A stretch of DNA of 5,735 nt, from NCBI GenBank assembly GCA_002449575.1, contig DJXC01000163.1:1-5735 (forward strand), read 5' to 3'. Numbering within the stretch: position 1 is the first letter of the stretch; the number at the start of each line of letters is the position of its first letter. Under the pieces are notes generated by a model, which was given only the letters and a program-made list of their open reading frames with translations, had not been told where the DNA came from and did no database searches. The DNA comes from Ruminococcus sp. UBA7014. Lineage in GTDB: Bacteria > Bacillota > Clostridia > Oscillospirales > Ruminococcaceae. Positions 1 through 5,735 of this stretch are shown one piece after another. The translations under genes were made by a program, and so were the position numbers.

Positions 1-12
1 ATTTCAATTAGC

Positions 13-22
13 AGGAGTGAGG
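13..22 (+). promoter_or_regulatory. Ribosome binding site of the gltB fragment
   Basis: A purine-rich stretch AGGAGTGAGG precedes tandem ATG codons at 30 and 33. The GAGG at 19-22 lies 7 nt before the first ATG, which favours base 30 as the start. The promoter must lie outside the window, because only 29 bases precede the start. Confidence 0.65.
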
Positions 23-1212
23 AAATATTATGATGAATAATTTCAGAACAGCAGACCCCTACCCGAAACAGGGGCTTTATGACCCCAGATTTGAACATGA
101 TGCCTGTGGCATTGGTGCCGTTGTCAATATCAAGGGGATTCCGTCAAGGCGTGTCGTGGAAGATGCTCTTCATATTGTCGAAACCCTCGAACACCGCGCC
201 GGAAAGGATGCCGAAGGCAAAACCGGTGACGGTGTAGGAATCTTATTACAGATTTCACATTCATTCTTTACTGCCGAAGCCGAAAAATTAAATATCATAC
301 TCGGCGAAGTGCGGGATTATGGCGTTGGTATGTTTTTCTTCCCACAGGACGAACTGAAACGCCGTCAGGCTAAAAAATTATTTGAAATCATCACACAAAA
401 AGAGGGGATGGAAGTCCTTGGATGGCGTGAAGTGCCGACCGTTCCCGAAATTCTGGGCGAAATGGCACACAGCAGTATGCCGTCTATCTGGCAGGCGTTT
501 GTGAAACGTTCGGAATCCTGCCCGAAAGGTCTGGAATTCGACAGAATGTTATATATTACCCGCCGTGTATTCGAGCAGAGCAACGAAAATACTTATGTCG
601 TATCGCTTTCCAGCCGGACGATAGTTTATAAAGGTATGTTTCTGGTCAATGAACTCCGGCAGTTTTTTCCAGATTTGCAGAATCCGGCATATGCCTCTGC
701 AATTGCAACAGTACATTCCCGATTCAGCACAAATACCACACCAAGCTGGCAGAAAGCACACCCAAACAGATTTATTGTCCACAACGGCGAAATTAATACC
801 ATCACTGGCAATGCTGATAAAATGCTTGCCCGTGAAGAATCTATTGACTGTGCTATTCTGAAAGAAAATATGCACAAGCTCCTCCCGATTATTGATGTCA
901 ACGGTTCAGATTCTGCACGTCTTGACAATACACTGGAATTTCTGGTAATGTCCGGCATTCCGCTGCCGAAAGCTGTCATGCTTCTGATTCCTGAACCTTG
1001 GAAACATAACCGGGCAATGACACGTGACAAGAAAGACTTTTATCAGTATTACGCCACTATGATGGAACCATGGGACGGTCCTGCTTCTATCCTGTTCTCC
1101 GATGGTGATATAATGGGGGCTGTTCTTGACCGTAACGGATTAAGACCTTCCCGTTATTATATCACAGACGATGACTTTTTAATTTTGTCTTCCGAAGTTG
1201 GTGCGCTTGACC

Positions 1213-1262
1213 TTATTATCTCATGGGCTATACCAATCTGCCCTGAATCTTTCTTCCTAACA
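1213..1262. other. Breakpoint region between gltB homology and the cellulase terminator
   Basis: GltB homology ends at about 1212. The following 50 bases, up to the A-tract of the terminator, encode nothing recognisable in the frames I read and show no insertion-sequence end, inverted repeat or tRNA end. They are best read as the 3' flank of the cellulase gene joined to a broken gltB, through genome rearrangement or an assembly join. Confidence 0.5.
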
Positions 1263-1289
1263 AAAAAGCGGCTGAATCAGCCGCTTTTT
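1263..1289 (-). terminator. Bidirectional intrinsic terminator
   Basis: GCGGCTG and CAGCCGC pair around a 3-nt AAT loop (1268-1284), or as an 8-bp stem around one base. The stem is flanked by an A-run on one side and a T-run on the other, so it can end transcription from both sides. It begins 18 nt beyond the cellulase stop on the minus strand and is probably that gene's native terminator. It also stops transcripts from the gltB fragment, although the fragment's open frame runs through it. Confidence 0.85.
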
Positions 1290-1302
1290 ATGATATGCAA
1301 AA

Positions 1303-3150
1303 TTAATCAAAACTGGTTATAATCCCAACAATATATTTCATAATCAGGAGAGCATCTGCTGCTTCGGGCTTGTTATTATGATTGACATCAGCCGCTTTTT
1401 CCTGAGCAGAATCCAGTTTTTCCTTACTGAGCAGGGCTTTATTGAGGGTAATGACATCCAGAATGTCTATTTTACCACTTTTATCCACATCACCCAACAT
1501 AACAGAATCAGCAGGGGTATCAGAAGGAAGTGCTTCAGTCGTTTTTTCTGTACTGGCTTCTGTAGTTTTTTCAGTAGTTTCCTGCGTTTCATCTGTGGGC
1601 TTTGTTTCAATCTGAACGGGGTCAGTCTTGCTGCCGGCATCAAGATTGCTTTCTGCACCGGAAGCGTAGAATTCTGTTACTGTCATACCGGAATCACCGA
1701 GTTTGTGTGCGTGGTCAAGTCCGATATAAGTGCCGTCAGTTGTCTGCCAGAGTGAGGGTTCAAACAGACCATATTTATCCTCATCCCATGTGGCGAAATC
1801 ATAGCCGAGCAGACCGCCGGTATCACCGGAGTTCGGATTCAAGCACCAGAATGTGTGATTAATATGATTATCAATCATGTAATCACGGAGCAATTCCATC
1901 CATTTCTGGTTTTTGCCTCCATCCATATGACCGCCCCATTCGCCGATAAGCAGAGGCGCAATGTCTTTATCATTGATATAAGCCCATGTATCATACCAGT
2001 AGTCGTCAAGCAGAGTCTGCGTTGTGAAATCTTTGTTAAACCATGTCTGTTCATAAACAGAAGGACCATAGTCATGAGGAGAATAGACAATCTGACTGTT
2101 TTTCTTAGCATCACCGAAATCAATCGGATAATCTTTTACACCACGGAGATTGCCGCCCCACCATGCGCCATACCACGGAGAAACATCTGCCGGAGCTTGC
2201 CAGATATCCGCAGTATCATAAGTTGCACCTTTTTCAGTTTTCGGATACTGTTCTACACCTTCGATAAGAATCAGTGCATTCGGATTGACATTCAGAATAG
2301 AATTGCCGCATTCTGTAGCAGCATATGCCCAGTTATTTTCGACTTTGGAGTTATCCCATCTTGCAATACCGGCAGGACAGGTGCTTCCGTCATAGCCACG
2401 CTTGCCGTGCGGTTCGTTCTTGAGGTCATAAGCCAAGATAGTATCATCATTGGCATAACGTTCTGCCAGCCATGTAATCGAATCAATCCATTCCCGATAA
2501 GTTATTTCATGACCGTCTTTTGTGATTGCCTTTGTATCAGCGGCTTCACATTCCGGATTATAATACCAGAGATTATAGTCATGACCAGAATTATGTGCAG
2601 TCGGACTATGCACATCGACCAGAACTTTCAGTCCGTACTGCTTCATTTTTTTCATCATAGCATCGAAAATACCAAGCGAATTTTTGAGTGTCTTGCCATC
2701 AGCCTCGACAAAATCCTTATTGATATTTCCGTAAGTACCGGCTTTGGTGACAGTGCCGTCTTCGCCGACCTTGTCTACAGGCGGTTCATAGCTTGCCTGC
2801 ACACTCTTTACGGGATTGGGTTCGCCATTCATCCAGGAACATAATAATTCTGTCGAAATCGGCATACGAATGATATTAATCCCATGATTTGCCACACTCT
2901 GCAAAAAAGCATCACAGTCAGCGGCATACATACCATGAGCGCAGTTTTCAGAACAGTTAAAGCCAAACCAGTTTGCACCGGTCAGCCAGACTTCATTTCC
3001 GTTCTGGTCATAGAGACGGCTGCCGACAGCATGAAGCCAGTCATCATTGTTATCATCCACAGCGTTTGCCGGAACGAATCCGGAAACAGTCATACTGGCG
3101 CACAAAGCAAGCGCAGAAATGCCAGCCGCCAGTCTTTTAAAAATTTTCAT
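1303..3150 (-). CDS. Secreted GH5 endoglucanase with C-terminal type I dockerin
   Basis: Predicted endo-beta-1,4-glucanase, secreted and probably docked onto a cellulosome scaffoldin through a cohesin. A signal peptide covers residues 1-30 (Lys/Arg start, hydrophobic core 7-24, likely cleavage after PANA). The GH5 domain spans about 35-500, with GANWFGFN at 58-65, IRMP at 94-97, VDVHSP at 178-183, acid/base Glu246 in LKNEP, YSPHDYG at 356-362, nucleophile Glu404 in IGEWGG, and WCLNPNSGDTGG from Trp435. These motifs best fit subfamily GH5_1, the group of Acidothermus E1. A Thr/Glu-rich linker covers about 508-548. The dockerin covers 551-613, with calcium loops at 554-565 (DVDKSGKIDILD) and 588-599 (DVNHNNKPEAAD). 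Length and domain order suit a complete gene. AGGAGG lies 8 nt before the ATG, and a sigma-A-type promoter precedes it. It is downstream of and co-oriented with the ylbJ-like gene. Activity on cellulose versus other beta-glucans cannot be read from sequence. Confidence 0.95.
   Translation of the reverse strand: MKIFKRLAAGISALALCASMTVSGFVPANAVDDNNDDWLHAVGSRLYDQNGNEVWLTGANWFGFNCSENCAHGMYAADCDAFLQSVANHGINIIRMPISTELLCSWMNGEPNPVKSVQASYEPPVDKVGEDGTVTKAGTYGNINKDFVEADGKTLKNSLGIFDAMMKKMKQYGLKVLVDVHSPTAHNSGHDYNLWYYNPECEAADTKAITKDGHEITYREWIDSITWLAERYANDDTILAYDLKNEPHGKRGYDGSTCPAGIARWDNSKVENNWAYAATECGNSILNVNPNALILIEGVEQYPKTEKGATYDTADIWQAPADVSPWYGAWWGGNLRGVKDYPIDFGDAKKNSQIVYSPHDYGPSVYEQTWFNKDFTTQTLLDDYWYDTWAYINDKDIAPLLIGEWGGHMDGGKNQKWMELLRDYMIDNHINHTFWCLNPNSGDTGGLLGYDFATWDEDKYGLFEPSLWQTTDGTYIGLDHAHKLGDSGMTVTEFYASGAESNLDAGSKTDPVQIETKPTDETQETTEKTTEASTEKTTEALPSDTPADSVMLGDVDKSGKIDILDVITLNKALLSKEKLDSAQEKAADVNHNNKPEAADALLIMKYIVGIITSFD
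1531..1575 (-). repeat. Imperfect tandem repeat in the cellulase linker
   Basis: The linker contains two copies of the heptad TEKTTEA (residues 526-532 and 534-540) separated by one Ser. The copies are identical at protein level but differ at several third codon positions, so the repeat is either old or held by selection on linker composition. Such Thr/Glu-rich linkers are likely flexible and may be O-glycosylated (family knowledge). Confidence 0.7.
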
Positions 3151-3158
3151 TGCAATTA

Positions 3159-3164
3159 CCTCCT
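3159..3164 (-). promoter_or_regulatory. Strong Shine-Dalgarno of the cellulase
   Basis: On the minus strand the site reads AGGAGG within GAGGAGGTAA and ends 8 nt before the ATG at 3150. It fixes the start codon and suggests efficient translation. Confidence 0.92.
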
Positions 3165-3193
3165 CTTAATTTTGTGCAATTTATGCTAATTCT

Positions 3194-3222
3194 ATTTTAA
3201 CTTATTTTTTGCAGTTTGTCAA
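3194..3222 (-). promoter_or_regulatory. Sigma-A-type promoter of the cellulase
   Basis: On the minus strand a perfect TTGACA (3222-3217) is followed by a 17-nt spacer and TAAAAT (3199-3194), one mismatch from TATAAT. Transcription would start near 3187, giving a leader of about 37 nt that carries the RBS. The -35 lies wholly inside the last codons of the ylbJ-like gene, whose TAA is at 3204-3202. The cellulase can therefore be transcribed in vegetative cells independently of its sporulation-type neighbour. Confidence 0.8.
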
Positions 3223-4221
3223 TATTTTATAGAAAAAATCATATTTTTTCAGGACGAAAACGGACATCATCAGCAGACAGAGAGCCGGAATTCTGCTGGG
3301 CGTACTATAAGCTGAAACTACGGTTTCCGTCAGGAAAACAGAAATCTGTTCCGGAAAAAGAAATTTCATGCACACTGCACACAGCAGACCGGAACACAAA
3401 GCAGTCAGCACCCGGCAGGACAGAAACATTCCCCATCGGATATGATTCTCACTGACAGCAGCAATCTGAAACTGTACACAAAATCCGCCGAATGAAAGCA
3501 ACCCTGTTGCTACAGGCAGAATACCCCCGCTGTGCATATACTCTGTCAGACTGCTGATTTCGAGCATACTCCCGATAACAGGCTGTATCTTCCCGTAAAT
3601 GCCTGTCAGAATGCCCGTCAGTGCGCCGAATGCCAGTATCATGCTACAGATTTTCAGCATAGCAGAAGCTGCACTCTCTACACTTTCTGTCAGCAGAACA
3701 GAAAACGGCTTTTGTTCTGGAATCTTTAGTTTCTGCATTCCGGAAGTTTCCGACCGGAGAAAAAATGCCGCAAGCAGAAAATTCGGAATACTCAGAATCA
3801 GCCATATCAGGAGAGCATTCCGGGTGCTGCCGCCGACTGTTGCAAACAGAAAACCAAATCCGCATCCGACACAGGCACAAAGCAGTTTTTGTTCCAGATT
3901 CCGTGAAATTCTGCCTTCCTGATATAAGTTGTGCAAGAGCTGTGCGCCTACCGGATAACCGCCAATCTGCGAAAAAAATACAGTCAGCCATAAAACAGCA
4001 TCTTTTCCGAACGGTTTCGCCAGAATTTCCAGAAATCCGGATTTTACACAGAACGCTGCCAGAACGGAAAAAAAATATAGTGACGGCAGAATGACCAGAA
4101 TACAGCGTTCTCCGGCATTCAGAATACTATCTCCAACTTGTTCATGAAAATATACTGCACCGGAAAACAACAACAGCATTCCGGAAATGAAAAACACAGA
4201 ATTTATTTTTTTACCGAGCAT
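3202..4221 (-). CDS. ylbJ: YlbJ-like sporulation integral membrane protein (Gate/nucleoside-recognition family)
   Basis: A polytopic membrane protein with about eight hydrophobic segments. Numbered from the upstream GTG, these lie at about 11-28, 41-62, 77-95, 118-157 (two), 187-210, 237-257, 267-292 and 312-327. It aligns by eye along its length with B. subtilis YlbJ, a sigma-E-controlled protein needed for normal spores. Shared blocks are ILPSLYFFSVLA near 47-58, GGYPVGAQ at 90-97 followed by LYQEGRIS, and LLSFGGFCVQFQIAAVSENHIR at 244-265. The protein is about 340 residues against about 408 in B. subtilis; the shortfall is mainly in the loops between the two halves. Three starts are possible: GTG 4230, ATG 4227 and ATG 4221. 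ATG 4221 is chosen because AGGTGAT (4232-4226) makes a good Shine-Dalgarno 4 nt before it and overlaps the other two. The gene diverges from yqfC, fitting shared sporulation control. Transported substrate and exact role are unknown. Confidence 0.75.
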   Translation of the reverse strand: MLGKKINSVFFISGMLLLFSGAVYFHEQVGDSILNAGERCILVILPSLYFFSVLAAFCVKSGFLEILAKPFGKDAVLWLTVFFSQIGGYPVGAQLLHNLYQEGRISRNLEQKLLCACVGCGFGFLFATVGGSTRNALLIWLILSIPNFLLAAFFLRSETSGMQKLKIPEQKPFSVLLTESVESAASAMLKICSMILAFGALTGILTGIYGKIQPVIGSMLEISSLTEYMHSGGILPVATGLLSFGGFCVQFQIAAVSENHIRWGMFLSCRVLTALCSGLLCAVCMKFLFPEQISVFLTETVVSAYSTPSRIPALCLLMMSVFVLKKYDFFYKILTNCKK

Positions 4222-4236
4222 GTACATCACCTGTAC

Positions 4237-4265
4237 AGACTATGCCGATTTTCCGAAAGTTATGC
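4237..4265 (-). promoter_or_regulatory. Putative sigma-E promoter of the ylbJ-like gene
   Basis: On the minus strand GCATAAC (4265-4259), a 14-nt spacer and CATAGTCT (4244-4237) resemble the sigma-E consensus KMATATT-N14/15-CATACAMT, with 5 of 7 and 6 of 8 positions matching. The site is immediately upstream of the start region and would give a leader of only about 10 nt to ATG 4221. B. subtilis ylbJ is itself sigma-E dependent, which supports the reading. Confidence 0.55.
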
Positions 4266-4270
4266 GCATA
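4261..4270. repeat. 10-bp perfect palindrome at the centre of the divergent promoters
   Basis: TATGCGCATA reads the same on both strands. It is shared by the two abutting -35-like elements (4259-4265 minus, 4266-4272 plus), so it may simply reflect their mirror arrangement. It could also be a dimeric regulator site, but nothing identifies such a regulator. Confidence 0.6.
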
Positions 4271-4294
4271 TCTGCAAAGAAACTGACATAGACT
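4266..4294 (+). promoter_or_regulatory. Putative sigma-E promoter of yqfC-yqfD
   Basis: GCATATC (4266-4272), a 14-nt spacer and CATAGACT (4287-4294) match the sigma-E consensus KMATATT-N14/15-CATACAMT at 6 of 7 and 7 of 8 positions. Transcription would begin near 4300, just at the GGGAG ribosome-binding-like stretch (4301-4305). The yqfC and yqfD genes belong to the sigma-E regulon in B. subtilis. Confidence 0.68.
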
Positions 4295-4306
4295 GCAAAA
4301 GGGAGT

Positions 4307-4570
4307 GTGATACGCTTGCGGAAGAAATTCAAACCTGCTGTGCCGGGCTGGGTTTATCTGGATACTTATCTGCATATGCACGGCAATCAGCGGCTGAAAA
4401 TCGAAAACTGCCGCCGGATTCTGGAATATCATGAAGTGATGGTCAGACTCCAGACAATTGATATGATTATCGAAATCTGGGGGACAGGTCTGCGTGTGTT
4501 TGATTATGCTGACAGCAGTGTGACCGTCACAGGAAAAATCTCATCCGTAAATCTGACAGAAAAGAGTTGA
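4307..4570 (+). CDS. yqfC: YabP/YqfC-family sporulation protein
   Basis: A small protein of 84-87 residues in the YabP/YqfC family, made in the mother cell during sporulation; its molecular function is not established. Shared features are the central KIENCRRILEY (31-41), corresponding to the YIENHRG block of B. subtilis YqfC, then a beta-rich half with MVRLQT, IIEIWGTGLRV and the closing VTVTGKISSVNL. The usual LPxxVxLDLPxITM segment is degenerate here (AVPGWVYLDTYLHMHG). No ATG lies near the start. GTG 4307 is the first option after an in-frame TAG at 4289, but GGGAG (4301-4305) is only 1 nt from it. TTG 4316, 10 nt from GGGAG, is a real alternative and also fits a transcript starting near 4300. 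The gene is followed after 5 nt by yqfD, the order seen in many endospore formers. Confidence 0.8.
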   Translation: MIRLRKKFKPAVPGWVYLDTYLHMHGNQRLKIENCRRILEYHEVMVRLQTIDMIIEIWGTGLRVFDYADSSVTVTGKISSVNLTEKS

Positions 4571-4575
4571 TTGTC

Positions 4576-5735
4576 ATGCAGATTCGTGAATACTGTGAAG
4601 TTCAGGCGGAGGGCAGAAACCCTTATCCGTTTATTAACGCTATCCGGAACAGTCCGGCAATATGCGGAAATCAATATTGCAGAAAGAATATTTTCTGTTT
4701 CCGGATTCTGAAACAAGATTTGCCGCTAATTGAAGAACTTGCCGCACAGCATCACATGACACTGACTGTGCAGACACTGCCGTCACTGTCCGGAAAAATC
4801 AGGAAATACCGGTTTCGGTTCGGAATTTTATTCGGAATTCTGTTAAGTGCAGCACTGATTTTCTACTACTCGAATACAGTTGCTGTGATTGAAATTCAGG
4901 GAACAGAAACTGTAAAAGATTCTGTCATTCTTTCACTGCTTGCAGAAGAAGGCATTTCGCAGGGAACATGGATGACGGATATCGACAGAAATTACTGTGA
5001 AACTATGCTCCGGATTCAGATTCCGGAAGTGGCATGGGCAGGCATCCGGAACACCGGAAACCGGCTTGTCGTACAGATTACAGAAGAAACGCCGCCGCCG
5101 TCCATGACAGAAGAACGCACACCATGTAACATTATTTCCCGTTATCATGCGCAGATTACAGATGTACGCATCTACAGCGGACAGCTTGTGCATTTGATAG
5201 GTGACGGCGTTTCTGCCGGAGATGTGATTGTCAGCGGCATGATTCAGGAGGAAAACAGTCCAATCATTCATTTTCGTCATGCGCTTGGAAGTGTTACCGG
5301 CATTTACACACAGCAGGCAGAACTGACGGAATATTTCACCAGTCAGCAGACTTCTGCTACCGGCAGAAAAATCACACAGAAATTTTTTCAGCTGTTCAAT
5401 CTGAAAATTCCACTCACTCTGCGGAAACCAGATTTTACAGAAGCTTCTGTAAAAGAAATCTATACACCGTTTTGTTTTCTGGAGCATACGCTTCCGGCAG
5501 GTATTTTCCGGCGGGTAACTTCTGAAAAGAAAACGGCTGTTACAGAACGCACAGAAGAACAAGCCCTGCTTGACCTGAATGCAGATATTGTCCGCTATGA
5601 AAAAAATTTTCTTTCTGAAAATATCGAAATTCTGGACTGTCAGAAAGAATATGTCACTGACAGTCAGGGTATCACCTGCCGCCTGACCTATACCCTGAAA
5701 GGCGAAATCGGCATGACTTCGGAATTTTTCGTCAG
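4576..5735 (+). CDS. yqfD: Sporulation protein YqfD, 3' end cut by the window
   Basis: The open frame runs to the window end: 386 codons plus 2 nt, against about 398 residues in B. subtilis YqfD, so only a few C-terminal residues are missing. Visible parts are an N-terminal cytoplasmic-type domain (REYCEVQAEG at 4-13, matching the family's opening strand), a transmembrane segment at about 81-98 (FGILFGILLSAALIFYY), and a region from CNIISRY through GDGVSAGDVIVSG (184-221) that matches the YqfD segment RNIVAKK...VEKGQLLVSG and resembles a lipoyl-like hairpin. The C-terminal part is alpha/beta, ending ITCRLTYTLKGEIG. It is an inferred mother-cell membrane protein expressed from the sigma-E promoter before yqfC. 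ATG 4576 lies 5 nt after the yqfC stop, with a weak AAGAG upstream. TTG 4567, overlapping the yqfC TGA, would add three residues. The biochemical role is unknown. Confidence 0.88.
   Translation, partial: MQIREYCEVQAEGRNPYPFINAIRNSPAICGNQYCRKNIFCFRILKQDLPLIEELAAQHHMTLTVQTLPSLSGKIRKYRFRFGILFGILLSAALIFYYSNTVAVIEIQGTETVKDSVILSLLAEEGISQGTWMTDIDRNYCETMLRIQIPEVAWAGIRNTGNRLVVQITEETPPPSMTEERTPCNIISRYHAQITDVRIYSGQLVHLIGDGVSAGDVIVSGMIQEENSPIIHFRHALGSVTGIYTQQAELTEYFTSQQTSATGRKITQKFFQLFNLKIPLTLRKPDFTEASVKEIYTPFCFLEHTLPAGIFRRVTSEKKTAVTERTEEQALLDLNADIVRYEKNFLSENIEILDCQKEYVTDSQGITCRLTYTLKGEIGMTSEFFV

Larger units (their letters stand above)
30..1322 (+). pseudogene. gltB: Truncated glutamate synthase large subunit: glutaminase domain only
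   Basis: Full-length GltB (about 1500 residues) makes glutamate from glutamine and 2-oxoglutarate. This 430-residue frame holds only its N-terminal class II (Ntn-type) glutamine amidotransferase domain, which frees ammonia from glutamine. Visible landmarks are the presumed nucleophile Cys26 in HDACGIG (after a propeptide normally cleaved to expose the Cys), RFSTNT from Arg231, HNGEIN at 251-256 with the oxyanion-type Asn/Gly, SDSARLDN at 293-300, and DRNGLRPSRYY at 367-377. Family-like sequence ends at about residue 395 (EVGALDL). The last 35 residues do not resemble GltB, cross a terminator hairpin and overlap the convergent cellulase by 20 nt. The central, FMN-binding and GXGXG domains are absent. 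None of the other frames just after base 1212 resumes GltB, so a single frameshift does not explain the loss. The remaining domain is well preserved, so the break is recent or the fragment is still expressed. A naturally split GltB, as in some archaea, is less likely given the tail. Confidence 0.85.

Noticed and set aside
1200..1300. Simple frameshift as the cause of gltB truncation
   Set aside because: The alternative frame read downstream of 1212 ends quickly without GltB-like sequence such as KGRLxPG, so the downstream DNA is not gltB.
1855..2844. A 329-codon plus-strand open frame opposite the cellulase
   Set aside because: It is the antisense shadow of the well-supported GH5 gene. It has no family-like motif and no convincing ribosome binding site.
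3151..3181. Two direct copies of TGCAATT (3151-3157 and 3175-3181) flanking the cellulase RBS, 24 bp apart
   Set aside because: Seven-base AT-rich repeats are expected by chance here, and there is no symmetry or known operator match.
3232..3250. AT-only inverted repeat (GAAAAAAT / ATTTTTTC around a 3-nt loop) near the end of the ylbJ-like gene
   Set aside because: It lies inside codons for Lys-Lys-Tyr-Asp-Phe-Phe, has no GC stem and no following T-run in the right place. It is low-complexity coding sequence rather than a terminator.
4933..5562. A 209-codon minus-strand open frame opposite yqfD
   Set aside because: The plus-strand frame matches YqfD along its whole length. The opposite frame is Cys/Phe/Arg-rich without domain-like pattern.

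Overview
The window looks like chromosomal DNA of an anaerobic, fibre-degrading member of the Clostridia, most likely Ruminococcus or a close Oscillospiraceae relative. The evidence is a secreted GH5 endoglucanase with a Thr/Glu-rich linker and a C-terminal type I dockerin (a cellulosome component), next to Firmicute sporulation genes (ylbJ-like, yqfC, yqfD), with strong AGGAGG-type ribosome binding sites. The genus is inferred from gene content, not from a search.

Layout. (1) 30-1322, + strand: the N-terminal glutaminase domain of the glutamate synthase large subunit (gltB). Recognisable homology stops near base 1212, and the reading frame then runs through a terminator hairpin (1263-1289) into the 3' end of the next gene. 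It is a gltB fragment lacking all synthase domains. (2) 1303-3150, - strand: a 615-residue secreted GH5 (subfamily 1-like) cellulase with dockerin. It has a strong RBS and a textbook sigma-A-type promoter (TTGACA-N17-TAAAAT) whose -35 lies in the last codons of the upstream gene. (3) 3202-4221, - strand: a YlbJ-like polytopic membrane protein of the nucleoside-recognition/Gate family. (4) 4307-4570, + strand: a YabP/YqfC-family protein. (5) 4576 to the window end, + strand: YqfD, missing only its last few residues.

In Bacillus subtilis, ylbJ, yqfC and yqfD all belong to the mother-cell sigma-E sporulation regulon. Here they diverge from a gap of about 85 bp holding two sigma-E-like promoters in exact mirror symmetry. 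Their -35 elements abut at a perfect 10-bp palindrome, and each is followed by a 14-nt spacer and a CATAG(A/T)CT -10. This compact divergent sporulation control region is the most notable structure seen.

Functionally the window joins three unrelated themes: a broken nitrogen-assimilation gene, an extracellular cellulase with its own vegetative promoter, and a co-regulated sporulation cluster. I see no RNA genes, CRISPR arrays or transposase genes, and no gene-free stretch over 300 bases. The gltB/cellulase border is either a genuine rearrangement or an assembly join; the sequence alone cannot say which.
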